Below are positions 1-12,423 of a stretch of DNA of 64,000 nt, one piece after another. Location: contig OX291550.1 of the NCBI GenBank assembly GCA_946406115.1, forward strand, positions 4,392,803 through 4,456,802. The letters run 5' to 3'. The translations under genes and the position numbers were made by a program. Each line of letters starts with the position of its first letter. Position 1 is the stretch's first letter. Source of the stretch: Apoda limacodes. Taxonomy: Eukaryota; Arthropoda; Insecta; Lepidoptera; Limacodidae. The notes under the pieces were generated by a model. That model saw only the letters and a list, made by a program, of their open reading frames with translations. It did not search any database and was not told the origin of the DNA.

Positions 1-2416
1 GTGAAAAACCGGAAAAAACAGCTAAAATCAAGATTATTATTGAAAATAATGAAAAAGAGCTTTTCTCCTATGATAAATAAAAATAATAATACAGTTCCGC
101 TTTTAAAACATGTTGAAAAATTAAGTCACACTGGGCAAAGTCACTTACCTATACAGCCACACTTCGATTAATACTAGGTATGTATATTTCTAACTTGGTT
201 GAAGATATTTTGTTTGTAATGTTATTTAAGATACCTGCTTATTCCCGATATGTAGTTTAATACTACCGGAAAACCGCGTTTAAATTAATTAAGGTAGATT
301 AAAAGTAATGTATTTATTTAGTAAGTTCATATTTGGCTTGTGTTTACTTTTCTCATATTCGAAAGTCCTTTTTCCCTTTCCCATCCCTTAGGTATGTTTC
401 TACTATTTCATTTCCTCATTTAGTTTTAAATTTAATGATACTTTTTGGGAACATGCAATCTAAATAACAAAAACATTAATTTAGTTGCACCAAATTTGTT
501 TGTTAACTTTGAAGTCAACTGACGTTGATTACGTCACTACGTTCACGGTCTATAACGGCTGAATTTGGAATTTAACATACTTATAGCTTAAACTTATATT
601 TTAATTAGTATTAAAACAATTATTTCATTCTAACTTGAAACCGATAAAATAAAAAAGGTAACCTAACAGACACCAGTAGGTACTGTAGACTTTACGACCT
701 CTCGATAGCTTAAAAGGAAATAGAAATGCTAGCGAACTTCTTATCCCAGTAAATACTTTATGGTTATATTACGAAGCTGTAACAGACGGTGTCAGATAGT
801 TTGGATGAAAACAACCGGAACACCGGATTGTTCCTTTTTTCCATAGGATGACATGACCAGACCTGGAAAGTCTTGGTAATTTGGAGGGCCGGTTCTTTAA
901 TTTTACCCAGAAGCCCTAAGGTATTATAGAATGGCTCTGTGTAGCCAGTAAACTGAACGTCAGACACTTCTGTGTCAAATGTCTGAACATCCATTAAAGG
1001 TCGATTAGATAGACCAACAAATGTAACGCACGAGCAAACCTATAATCGTCAATGAAGGATGCCCCTGGGAACCAATGAAGTTGAAATCTAAGTGTTGTGT
1101 TTGTATAATGTAATTTAAGCAAAGGAAATATTTACAATATGGAAGTCGCCTTAGATTAAAAAAGAACAATAAAAAAACACAAAAGATCTCCCGAATATGC
1201 ATAGTTTTACTTAAGCAGATAGATCCCGTACCTAGAGGTATTTTATGGTTAAAGCAAGTAGAGATACCCCCTCTCACCAAAGAGAAATATATATGATGAT
1301 CAAGACGTGACCACCATATGGCCCCTTACAAAAGAAATCTGAAACCGCTATAATAAAGTAAATAAAACATACATACAGAACCCAAATATCTAATAACAGT
1401 ATTTTGATTTGATATATGATTGTCTAATAGCGTGATTGTGGACCGCTATGGTGTGACCTACGCAACCCTGATTCTAAAAGTTATGAGTTTCGGCAGGTTC
1501 TAGCATGGCAAGTAAATTTATAATAATAAACCTTAATTCTACACAATATAAGTATCTTAATACTTTAATTATTAATTTTAACTAGCTTGTCTCACACAAA
1601 TAGTGTATATCTCCCTAAGATATCTATTACAATGCATAACGACTATAAGTGGTATTATCGTCTCTCTGAACCTGATTTCGTCAGTTTCTATTATAGTAAA
1701 ATACCCCAAATCATTTTCAACTAAACATTGAGATGATATGATGTACCTATATCTAATATTTAAAAATAGGGAGATTTATAAAACTCTTAAATCCCGCACA
1801 AGCGTGAGTGGCTATAAGGGATGTATTACACACAATCCTCCATTTATCAACCCCTTGAAATATTAAATTAATGTGAACGATTATAAAGGAAATTATAAAT
1901 ATTGTAGAATTTAAATAAGTTATTTTAATAAATTATTGCAATCAACTTAATTAAGTTTTACTACCAGAACGTCAATTTAAATAGGTAACTAACCCGTCTT
2001 AGTACTGTTTATACGATTCAGTCATTAAGAAAAACAAACCTCACTCAAGAATCTAACTCTTCAGTCAGATTAACAATAAGGATTTTAAGTGATTAGAACA
2101 TTCGTGTTTTGCCGGTAGGTCAGGCCCCCCCTCCGGCTCGTCAGTTATTATGAGGAGGCTCCTACCTAGATAATAATACGCTATTGCTCGGAGATTACTA
2201 ATGGAGAAGAGAAGACAAATCCTAGACCAACTAAGAACACCCGAAAATTGTTTCAGTTTTATTTGTTTGGTGAAAGTTTAACTTCGGGTACTTCTTGCTT
2301 TCCCTCCGTTAGTTTGCCGACGTAAAAAAGTATGGAGGAATCTGGTATTCCATTGCGCTGTGTTCTGAGGAATTTTAATAATATTTAGACAAATAATAGA
2401 AGATACAAATAATAGA
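1..2416. other. AT-rich non-coding stretch
   Basis: No coding exon, RNA gene or repeat could be supported here. The longer open frames (around 764-994 and 1005-1280, minus strand) are short, lack recognisable domains and look like chance frames. A small GC-rich patch near 2110-2165 was not identified. Confidence 0.5.
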
Positions 2417-3180
2417 CTTGTGTCTCAAATCGAGACCACTCTGTCTAAGGTCTCTGAACGAGGACGGGAAAACTTGGTACGATTCAACCCTAAGAAAACA
2501 CAAGTTTGCACGTTCACCGCTAAGAAACCCGATTTACTGAAGTCCCACAATTCTAGAACAAACCCTTACCATCTCCTAGGACATTGGGGTCCTTAGTGTT
2601 GACATCTTTAGCGATGTTCAGTTCCAATATCATTTGCATGACAAGGAGAAGATGGCGTCTAAAAAACTTGGAGTACTCAGCAGAGCGAAGCAGTACTTCA
2701 CGTATGGGCAGAGGTTGCTGCTTTACAAGTCGCCGGACGCCCCATATGGAGTACTACTGCCATATATGGCCGGATGCACTTGAATACCAGCCTTTTGACC
2801 CTTTTGACTCGGTTTAACAATGGGCTGTGAGAATTGTCGACGATCCCAAACTCACAAGCCCTATCAAACCCTTAAGTCTGAGGAGAGATTTTGCCTCTCT
2901 GTGTATGTTCTACTTCTTTTATAATGTGATGTATTTTGAGTAATTGTTCAAAATGATGCCCTTTTATCCTCCCGCAAACGCGTAGGTTGTGGAATGAGCT
3001 CCCTTACAAGATTTTCTCTAAGGACTACAGTACGGGGTTCTTTAAGAAATATGTTATTAGATTTTCAAAGGATCGGCAACGCGCGCGTGATTCCCCAGGT
3101 GTTGCAAGCGTCTATAATCTGCGGTGACCTCTTCACATCAGGTGCACCGTAAACTTGTTTGTCAACTTGGAGGTAAAAAA
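2417..3180 (+). mobile_element. 5'-truncated Jockey/CR1-group LINE, RT C-terminal end plus 3' tail (copy A)
   Basis: The decayed translation follows the C-terminal end of a lepidopteran non-LTR reverse transcriptase. It has a 'vsqiett' start, the 'LLLYKS' block, an 'HMEYYCH' block, 'IVDDPK', and a tail reading LWNELP followed by a frame resembling FFKK. The order matches copies at 22.3 kb and 48.3 kb. Frameshifts and stops are present, and about 110 bp are missing near 2958 compared with those copies, so it is dead. The shared 3' end is the motif 'ggtgcaccgtaaacttg'. Confidence 0.8.
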
Positions 3181-3830
3181 TATTTCTATATTTTTTATAT
3201 TGTATTTATTAACTCTATGAAGTTTTGTGTATTTGTAAGATTAATGTTAAAAGGTTAAAATGAAATTATAAATACCTAGTAGTAGTTAACATAAGTTTCA
3301 CCGAAATCGAAAAATTTTTGGCAAACAAATGCACTCCGTGTTGGATTTGCCATGTTCAATTTCGGAACACAAATAAAATAATTTTGCGGCTATACAATAA
3401 TATTGAACCGCTGGCCTTATAATTGCCTCAAATATTTTTAGTTTGATATCTAAAAAGAATCAATTGAGAAGTTGATGAATATTTTTAAGACCCATTCAAA
3501 TGTTTTATAAAGAGATAAGTTATAATTTGTTGATGGTTAAATATGTATAGTAACTACGAAGCAGAAAAACTATTTAAGGTAATTTTTAACAGAACTAAGC
3601 ATAGCCCATTTGTTACTTCACGGGCAGATACAGGTACATAGCCAACAGTAATGGGCCATTACGCTTCCGCTCGCAATGTTCTTCTTATTGTGATTTACTT
3701 CTAATGTACTGTTTCAGTAAAACATATAACCGTATCTTGTCTCTATTTATTTCACTTTTTCCTCTGTAAATAACTATATTATACGTATTAACGCAATGTA
3801 ACAGCGAAACCTAAGTAAAATTCTATTTGA
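3181..3830. other. AT-rich spacer
   Basis: AT-rich sequence between two LINE remnants. I see no gene or recognisable repeat in it. Confidence 0.4.
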
Positions 3831-4682
3831 TTGGGGTAAAATATTGTCCTCCAAATGTAGATTACTTCTCTCAGCTTAAGGTTACCTTGGAAACTCTTAT
3901 GTCAGATTACACACGACTGGCAGTAATGGACTTTAAACGTATTTGCTCAGTAGAGATTCGAGATGTCTTAAGTCTATAATAGAGTCAGTTTACCTCGATA
4001 TTTTACCACTATTGCCTACTTATCATTCACACGCTTCTGACACTCTACTAGATCTTATTATCTCTTTCAAAGAGAATCTAATCGAATCCTACGGTCAACA
4101 TTCTTCTCCAGGTTTTTCCCTACGTGATCTAATTTTTGCTTATAAAAAAATTAAAATTTCTAAACCCAAACCTATGGTAATTATGCAACGAAATCTTGCG
4201 GCTATTAATTTTGATAAGCTTTAATGATGCTAAGGCTATTGAGTGGTTAGAACTGATAAGACTTGCTACTGTAGATGATAAGGTCGAGTTTTGCAACAAA
4301 GAATTTATTAAGCTTTTTAATCACCATTATCCAATGCGACCAGTTAAAAGTAGCATTCTCTAATTCCATAGTTCAGAATGCTATGGCAAAACGAAATCAT
4401 ATGTTTGAAAAGTACCAACGCCAAAGATCTTTGGATAGCTGGGACAATTATAAAGTTGCAAGGAATTAAAGCAACCAAATGTATAGGAATTCTTAATGCG
4501 TCTACTTTCTTTGATCAAGCTAAAAACTATTCTCTGTCAGGACTCTGGACATTTTTGCATTGAGTTGGTGTTGACAAATCTCAGGATCAAAATACTGAAT
4601 TAAGAGTTGATATCGATACTCTGAATCACCACTTTTCTTCTTCTGCTGATCTAGACACTTACACTAAATCTGAAACCGTCCA
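3831..4682 (+). mobile_element. Jockey-like LINE ORF2 fragment (end of endonuclease domain and linker before RT)
   Basis: Read with frameshifts, the plus strand matches the part of a lepidopteran LINE ORF2 between endonuclease and reverse transcriptase. It shows 'HSHASDTLLDLI' and 'FSLRDLIFAYK', then 'KPKPMVIMQRN', a linker reading 'NHHYPMRPVK', and 'GVDKSQDQN' near 4570. Several stops break it (for example after 4224). Neither the catalytic N-terminal endonuclease half nor the RT core is present. The family assignment comes from block order, not a search. It ends where a Penelope-like sequence starts. Confidence 0.7.
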
Positions 4683-5175
4683 GTATTGATACCTTAAAAT
4701 AAAGTTCACGTGTGAGATAGAGAAAAATAGATCCATAGCTTTCTTAGATATTGAAATAGCAGTGAAATCGAATGTCTTATTGACATACTCTGTATACAGA
4801 AACCTACGCATATTGACATAATCTGTATACAGAAACCTACGCATATTGACATACTCTGTATACAGAAACCTACGCATATTGACATACTCTGTATACAGAA
4901 ACCTACGCATATTGATAGATACTTGCATGCTCCTTCACATCACCATCCATGTCAACTGACATCTGTTGTGACGTCACTAATTAATCGTGCTTATGATTCG
5001 TGTAGCCTTGAAAACGTAGAAAACGAGTTCAAACACGTCCAGGGGGTACTCAGGACAAATGGGTAAAAAGTGTGCAAAAGACAGACGCGACGTCCACAAA
5101 GAAACAGAAAGGGGAATTTGGGCAGGTAGTTTGCCACGTTTCTACAATATCTGATAGTAATTTATAAATTGTGGG
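4683..5175 (+). mobile_element. Penelope-like retroelement fragment (RT C-terminal region)
   Basis: The translation contains '[18 protein letters not shown]', a 'SVYRNLR' block and '[19 protein letters not shown]', then '[19 protein letters not shown]'. These match the conserved order of Penelope-like RTs: a SIAFLD block, then SVYRKPTHTDRYLH, then a HHP/LVNRA block, then a final NGYS. A frameshift lies near 4935 and stops occur. The SVYRK block is expanded into four tandem 33-bp units (listed separately). Weak similarity continues to about 5170. The downstream GIY-YIG domain is not seen, so this is a fragment. Confidence 0.7.
4779..4910 (+). repeat. Four tandem 33-bp units inside the Penelope-like RT
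   Basis: Four adjacent, nearly identical 33-bp units, each starting 'attgacata' and ending 'acctacgcat'. 33 bp is 11 codons, so the Penelope-like frame is kept through the array. Each unit re-encodes the SVYRNLRI block. Unit two carries a TAC to TAA change, which makes a stop. Confidence 0.9.
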
Positions 5176-5277
5176 GTGATTTTTACAATAGGTGAAGTAA
5201 TAAAAAGAATTTTTTTTTTTATTTAAAAAAAAAAGTTTTGCACGTCAACCATTTTGCTTAGGGTTGACAGTTTCTTT

Positions 5278-5850
5278 ATACCCTGTGCTCTGAGGCCCTA
5301 GCCATATGTGCATTAATGCGATAGCGAACAAAGAATCGCAAATATGGGGCTGAATAAGGAAAAAACCTACCAAGTATCTTTTCGATCGTTTTTGTTGTCG
5401 TGCACTTGGCTCGAGGCTTTGTTTGTATGTTAGTAATTAATCTGTAACATAAGTGATCGCGCTCAGGTCGGCTATTGACCTAGTGACGATATGAGACGCG
5501 TGATGTGGCAAAGTGGTGACGCACTGCCGAAACTAGACCTTCTCGATAGAGCCACTAGAGTAAGTTAACCACTGCTGAACATAGGCATTCTCGAGAGAGT
5601 CCCTAACTCACTACAAAAGCTTGGATACTCGAGGTGGTCAAAGGACAGGTTATCGCTATGTGACTACCAGGGGCTTTAGCTATGTGTGCACAAAAGCGAT
5701 AGCGTTCATAGAAATGCTGATACCCGACCGAGTTATCTTTAATGTATTACTCCGCCAAGTAATGTTCAACTTATATACTTGATCGAAAACTAACGTCTCT
5801 ATTATCGTTTTCGTTGTTTTTCTTACTTAGCTAGAGGACCAGGGAATCGT
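5278..5850. repeat. Diverged ~380-bp tandem duplication
   Basis: Two related segments lie about 380 bp apart. Both contain a 'gcgatagcg' core after an 'agccatatgtg' or 'agctatgtgtg' stretch (near 5300 and 5675). Both end in a 'tcgtttttgttgt' or 'tcgttttcgttgt' stretch followed by 'ttggctcgag' or 'ttagctagag'. No open frame crosses them and the family is unknown. Confidence 0.55.
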
Positions 5851-7640
5851 TCGTTTGTCCCTTTGATAAATGCAGATAGTTACCGTACATATCCAATCTC
5901 TACAAACTGCTTGTAAACTGTGACTTTGTACACAAAAAAAATAACCTCAAAATCATTTTTTTAATAGACGGAAACGTTTTACAAGTTTATATTCGATGTC
6001 ATTAGTGTCTCTCCACAAAACGAAGCTATTTAATTAAAAAAGACCTTTAACATTTCAGTAGAGAATATGGATTTGAATGCGTGTAATCCAGTGATTAATA
6101 GATTGAGGCCACGCGATGGTGATATCATAGGTGAACGCAAAATGGATACCGTAAGTATAATGTAAAAGGAGCATCTAGACAATTTAAGGGTAGTGGAAGA
6201 AACTGCATGAACGTTAAATAGCCGACATGCAGTGACCACGATTCCTCGTGCAATTCTCATTAAAACGTCGGCACCCAAAAAATTTACGTTTTCGACAATA
6301 TATTACTATAGACTATATGATCATTAAGACTTAATCATTGACTAAATTGAAAAAAAAAAACTGGGTATAGGATATTATCACTTAAACTGGCCTACACAAT
6401 TCACCTTTGTTTATCCTATTGATCATTAGTGGGAATTAAAGTAGAAGCATATCTATCAGGATTCTAGAGCTTTGCTCCCTAAGTAACAAATTGATAACTA
6501 TATACGCAGTATGCCACTTCGATGTAGAGCATAATATCTAAGACGCGCCGGAATCCCCTGTGATACCGCACCTTTGAATACTTAATGTAAATGCCCAACA
6601 GAACTTAGTTTAATTGAAATTGAAGAATCTTCAAATTAAATATGGTCATTTTTTTAAATTATAAAAAACGAACGCCTGTTTAATATTTCTGAAAAATCAT
6701 CAGTTCGGTTCCGGGTGATGGGGAATCTATTGAAATGTCGATAAAGTTAATAGGTCAATTGGTACTTAAGATATCCTATCCCAAACAGCTCACGTACACA
6801 GACACACATATACAGGCATCAGTCTAAAAATATAATGCAATAGGTCTTAAAACGTAAAGAAAACACAGCTTTAGCAATTTCGATTTAAGCACCCATTATA
6901 GTAACTTTCAACTCAAATAAAGAAGCTGTCCCTTATATAAAGAAAATCATACGTATCGTATTCATGACACGCTTGCAGGAGGCCTTCCCTAACTACATTT
7001 TCCATTCTGTGGTCGCACATTAAAAACTTATTTTCTCCTCATCAATTATCGCTTTAACGCGGTCAGCCCACTTAAGGGGTACTTGACGTCCAATAGCACC
7101 GCCATTCATTCATATTTTCCTATTTGAACTAAGCAGTTTTTCATAAATGAACTTCTAGAGAAATGTAACTAGTTGCAAGTTAGTTTTTGAAAATTATGTG
7201 TTGTTTCTATGATAAATCTCTGACTTGTAGATAGCATATTTGCTCAAACCTACTTGAACACAAAATACCTACTTGAAAAACTAAAGATCTGCTTAAACTA
7301 ATACAATACTTTTTAAATTTATATGAAATAAGCTATGCCTTGAGTATAAATTAAATACAGTCTGAATCATTTTACTCGGATTTGAGTAATTTTCGATGTT
7401 TTTACCTAAGTATCTAAATTACAGTGATTGTCAAGTGAAATAATGCGTAAAGGTATGTTATGATCTCTAATCAAACTCACAATAATACAGCAAAATCGTT
7501 TCAAAAATGAATAGCGAAAGGGTAACTAGTGCAGTGGCTTGTGACACACCCACGTCATATGTGAACGACGTTCTTTTGCTTAGTTAATATTTCATTTGTT
7601 AGTGGTTAATCCTTTTTAGGATCTGGCCACTATTGTGGTT
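5851..7640. other. Mostly featureless AT-rich stretch
   Basis: No recognisable transposon protein is seen. The only point of interest is a short ATG-started frame bounded by splice-like sites at 6067-6150, listed separately. The minus-strand frame at 6030-6278 has no recognisable motif. Confidence 0.4.
6067..6150 (+). other. Possible isolated 28-codon coding exon
   Basis: An ATG at 6067 is preceded at about 6052 by 'catttcag', which resembles a 3' splice site. It opens a 28-codon frame with no stop that ends exactly at a strong donor, 'acc|gtaagt'. The frame starts MDLNACNPVINRLRP. No partner exon could be recognised on either side, and such a short frame can occur by chance. It could equally be the remains of a gene or transposon exon. 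Confidence 0.2.
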
Positions 7641-7745
7641 TACCGATAAAAACGTGACGCAAGGTACACCTTGGTAAAGTTCACCCAAGGTTACCTTACG
7701 TCATAGTTTTTATTTCTCGAAGAGGTTGATAACCGGTAAAGGAAA
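7630..7745. repeat. Imperfect foldback (hairpin)
   Basis: About 29 bases at 7646-7674 pair with 7685-7713 (arms 'gacgcaaggtacaccttgg' and 'ccaaggttaccttacgtc') across a loop of about 10 bases. Outer bases 'tttaccg' and 'cggtaaa' extend the pairing. It looks like a small foldback element or a pair of old inverted repeats. Confidence 0.7.
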
Positions 7746-8294
7746 ATCACCTTTATAAGGATGTGGGGGACAGCTTTTTTTCACCAACCACTTTAGTCCC
7801 GCGTGACAGGTTGTGAGCCGATCGCTGCTACACTGCTTCTAATAGCAGTGTGACTGGACCTGAGGTGGGTTTATATATGTCCGATTAGTCATAAATACCA
7901 GCTTTATAGTAATTAGTGGTAAAATGATTCACCAGGGAAAAATAACATATCCCGTTAATAAATCAGTGATTAAATGTAATTTAATAAGGGGACTCTATTA
8001 CACTCAGTGTAATACAGTGTCGACGAATATTTGATTAACATAATGTATTATTTGACGTGGTGCAATAAGGAATATGCTTCTTTTATGCAATTATTATCAA
8101 ACATATATATGAGCATGTCGGGTCGTACTTAGTTTAAGGTTCCTTAAAGTTATGATTTAAAGTATTTTTAACAATATTTTCTCTCTTTTGTGTATCAATG
8201 TTAGAAAACAAACTTATATCGTCGCTACAGTTTATTAGATCTTTTTAATAGGAATAATTCCATAGTACATTGTTATCATATTACTCTATTGGTG

Positions 8295-8375
8295 CACACG
8301 ACACACGACACACGGCACACGGCACACGACACACGGCACATGGCACACGACACACGACACACCACACACGGCACT
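8295..8375 (+). repeat. Minisatellite of 8-bp units (cacacgac/cacacggc)
   Basis: About ten imperfect 8-bp units alternating 'cacacgac' and 'cacacggc'. It directly precedes an old interspersed repeat. Confidence 0.85.
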
Positions 8376-8399
8376 AAAGCTCCCAGTCGGCATGTTATT

Positions 8400-8600
8400 T
8401 TCCGACACCTTCAACAAAAGTCGTCATATTTCTGCCAATTTACACAAAACATTCATTAAATCAAACCTTCGTCAAATCACTCCATCCATTGGTGAAAACG
8501 GTATGAAAATCCGTTCGGTAGTTTTTGTTTGAGTTTACCCCGTTGAGACAGACAGACAGTCAGACGAGGCGGGGCGACTTTGTTTTATAAAATGTAATGA
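8400..8600 (+). repeat. Lepidopteran interspersed repeat fragment
   Basis: It carries the phrase 'ccgttcggtagtttttg' followed by 'gacagacagacag' and 'actttgttttataa', as in the 3' halves of abundant non-coding lepidopteran repeats. No coding potential is seen. Confidence 0.5.
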
Positions 8601-10240
8601 TCGACATATTTTTGTAATTAATAACTACTTATTTTGTATTTTGACATGTAATTTTACCAAGTGTATTTTTTGTAATATTAGTAGTTAGTAAATTTCTTTA
8701 AATTAATTTTTTTAAAAGAAAATTTTATAGAAAACTGGCACACTGCAGAACTACATATTTAATACTAGAACATCTCTTCAAAATTTCGTGGTGTTTTATC
8801 AACAATTGTCAAAAACAAATGAGAAATTTGTTTGCATGAAGCCCGCTGCGAGGCGCCGCGAAGTGTATCCTCTGTACAAAAAATAGCATAAGATCCTATT
8901 CTCCTCTGCGCATTCCATACAAACGAAGTGTGTTTCTATTATCCGTGGCTGTTCATGGATTTTAGTGAAACGTATGGACATGTTTTAATATGCTATTTTA
9001 TATTTCATGGTATAGGTTTAAAGTTCTACAGGATTCTCGTTTTCAAGTAAATTTGAATCTGACGTAATTTTGATACAAACTGCGTTATGTCTTTAACTAT
9101 AAACATCTTGTTTAAATCGTGTTATTATACGATATATGTATATTTATATATACATTTTCTATCGTTGCAAAAACCATGTTGATCTATTTGTATAAAAAGT
9201 AGGATAGTTTTCAGGGCGAGCGCATGGGGCACAACGCTTATCCTAAACACCTACTGATAACAAATAGTTAAACTGAAACGAACAGACAGCTTTATCTTAA
9301 TCAAGTGGAGACAGCGACTTATTGCTCACAATCTGACGCCGCAGTCCCTGGAAGTGGAATCGCCATCTTGTTGACAATTTACTCGTGATTGTATGACAAC
9401 AAATGTTTCGTTATTTTACGAGACTGACTTTATTTACGTAACGCGATGTTATGAATATATACAAAACGTAGTTACTCCCGTCATGTTCATAATAAGGATT
9501 GTAATTTTAAATATATTTTTGAGAGTAATGAGCTCTTTTATAACAAAAGTGAAATTCTTAGTTATATTTAAAAAAACCTGCAGAGTATACACATTAAGTT
9601 AGGGTTCCGTAGAATGAGAATTATTGCAAATATCTAAAATAAAAAAAAATTGTTGGTATTATTTATAAAGGCCTATTATCGGTTTTTTTTCTAGTTTTTA
9701 AATCACACCCCTAATGGGGGTGAAAAGGGGGAACAAAGCTTGTATGGGACAACGTGATTCCTTGGTACAATCTACTTCAAATTTTGCATTAACGTTTTTA
9801 ACAGAATTGACGGAAGACGTGTTTCATATTTCATTGAAATTCATCCCCTAACGGGGTTAAAAAGGGGTAGAAAGTTATTTTGGCGGTAGTTGTCTTCGAA
9901 GTAAATATCAAAACTCCTTAGTGCTTTTGATTTAAATAATAATTTATTTTGACACACAATTTTCCGAAAGGGTCAAGTGTATATTTTTACAATATTGTTT
10001 TCTAGTCAGAAGAGATGAGAAAATATCAAATAAATAATAAGGCATACTCTTAAGAAATCAAATTTTAGTTTTTATTATTAAGCTTTGATTAAGATAAGTT
10101 TTTTCTATTTATCTCCGTGATAGTTCATTATATTACTAAATATCACCTTACAGATATTACTGGAGAAAGGTCAATTTAAAAAATTATGTCTTGGGAAAAT
10201 CAAGTCAAAAAATCAATCAATCGAAAAATATTAAGTTGTC
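8601..10240. other. AT-rich stretch with old repeat pieces
   Basis: It contains a 'ttagggttccgta' phrase at about 9600 and 'cccctaatgggggtgaaaaggggg' type sequence around 9705-9870, both typical of decayed lepidopteran interspersed repeats. No gene is seen. Confidence 0.4.
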
Positions 10241-10249
10241 AAGATATGA

Positions 10250-10686
10250 GATACTAGCTTCCGCCAGCGGCTTCGCCCGCCGTAAAATTCGTTATCGTAT
10301 GTTTTTTTCCTATTTAATGGCAAAACACATTCGTGTCTGTGAAACCTTGGAAATACACATACAAAATTTCAACCCAATCGGTCAAGCCGTTTAGAAGTTG
10401 ACATACCGACAGCAGCGCCACCTACGCAATCGGTTCAGCCGGTTAGAATTTATTTAAAAAAGATAAGTACGGAAGGATAATTCTTACTACCCGTTGTCCT
10501 ATTACCCGTTTTCCTGTAGCGCTTAACTCCGTCCAGAGTAAAAGTAGTCTATGTTCATCAGGGATAATGTCGGCTTCTAATGGTAAAAGAATTTTTCAAA
10601 TCTGTCAAGTAGTTTCGGAGCCTATTCAATACAAACAAACAAACAAACAAGCAATCAAATCTTTCCTCTTTATAATATTAGTATAG
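10250..10686 (+). mobile_element. Interspersed repeat ending in 'tttataatattagtata'
   Basis: It starts near 'gccagcggcttcgcccgcc', has the middle phrase 'caacccaatcggtcaagccg', an 'acaaac' microsatellite (10635-10655), and ends 'tttataatattagtata'. The same head and tail phrases recur near 20.7, 37.3, 38.0, 42.0, 55.7 and 61.0 kb. It is non-coding and probably nonautonomous. Confidence 0.65.
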
Positions 10687-11193
10687 AAAACGAGTGCACC
10701 TTTATTTTCAAGATGTTGGTCAAATCACAAGTCTCCTGACCCCGACAATTCGGATTAGACCCAATATAATCAAAAAAAATATCATCTACCTAGAATGCAG
10801 CATGGCAAAATAAAACAAGTACATTTCTTAAGTATCTTAAAACTAACAGGACAATAACCACAAGTATAGACTAGATAAATGTAAAAAGTTTCTTGATTTG
10901 TAGACACCATATATATTTGCTAAAAATATAAAAACCACACACAGGCACAATTTAAATGACATTGACATATTAAACCTCCATTTTACTTACAAGCAAAATG
11001 CATTTACAGTAATGGCGGGTAACACAGTTGCATTGCAGAATTTATTTGGCACAAAACATTACTGTTACGTTTCCGTCCACTCGACTTTTACAAATATGTA
11101 CTAGTAGCATGTTGCGAATAAATTCGTAATGTATATTATTCTTTTTAATTGTTAGTCTTTGTAGTATACTTTTTGTCAAAAGACCGTTCCGTA

Positions 11194-11534
11194 AATATAT
11201 ATATTTGACCCTAGTTATATATATATTTGACCCTAGTTATATATATATATATATGACCCTAGTTATATATATATTTGACCCTAGTTATATATATATTTGA
11301 CCCTAGTTATATATTTATTTGACCCTAGTTATATATATATTTGACCCTTGTTATATATATATTTGACCCTAGTTATATATATATATTTGACCCTAGTTAT
11401 ATATTTATTTGACCCTAGTTATATATATATTTGACCCTAGTTATATATATATTTGACCCTAGTTATATATATATTTGACCCTAGTTATATATATATATTT
11501 GACCCTAGTTATATATATATTTGACCCTAGTTAT
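11194..11534 (+). repeat. Minisatellite, ~22-bp unit, about 15 copies
   Basis: Tandem units of 'tatatatatatttgaccctag' type. Most variation is in the length of the TA run, with one 'gacccttg' unit. Units abut with no unique spacers, so this is not a CRISPR array. Confidence 0.95.
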
Positions 11535-12423
11535 CCCGCAATCATGTAGATAGGAACCCTGTTATTTTTTTACAATTATTGCCAAAAACCAGTAGTTTTG
11601 TACAAATAGATTTATACTCGCAGCGTGCATCATACAAAAGAATTCTCCACTTATTTTTGACACTTACTAATCAAATATTACGAAATCTTTTAATTTTTTT
11701 TTTATTGTATGTATTGTTAATAGTAAAAGGGGATTCTAGTTTTTCATAAAAATGGTATCATTAAGATTTTCAGTTCGTAGAACCAAATCAGGATTTTGGA
11801 AAACCATAAAGGTAGATATTCGGCTTGAATGATGTCTACAAAATTTTACAGTGTTAGATCAGTAAATGTCAAAAATAAATGGAAAATTTGTATGAAGCAC
11901 GCTGCGAGGCGCTGCGATGAAAGTTGAGTGGAAGCCCAAATTTTAAGATGCAGCAGATGAGTACTGCAGCGAACTCAATGTTCTTTTTTACCATTAGCGA
12001 GTGGGGGTGTAATGCTGCTTTACCTATATACCTCTAGGTACGGAATCTTTCTAATTGAATCTAGGTGGATCAATATAAGACTTTGAACATTTATTGCTCC
12101 TAAACAAAGCTTAAGTATTGAACACATGCATAACTTAACTCTCGATACTTATTTGGCATCCTGGGACATGTGACATGCAAACTTATGACACAGGAATGTC
12201 GGGCATTCAATCCTCTAATAGCTACACAGAACCATCCCTTCTTACTTTAGTGCTTCCTGGCAAATCAGGAATCCCTACGCAATCTGAAAAACAATAAGCA
12301 ATTGAAATATTACCTAAATATTGATTGTTTTTTTTAATCAAACTATTCATATCAATACATTGTAAATCTTGTTTGTATAGTGTTTCAATACAAAACATGT
12401 ATTTATTAGTTGATACACTATAA
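11535..12423. other. AT-rich non-coding stretch
   Basis: The only repeat hint is a 'gaagcacgctgcgaggcgctgcg' phrase near 11895, which also occurs in variant form near 8840. No gene is seen. Confidence 0.4.

Noticed and set aside
11194..11534. CRISPR-like array
   Set aside because: Units abut without unique spacers, and the genome is an insect. It is a TA-rich minisatellite.
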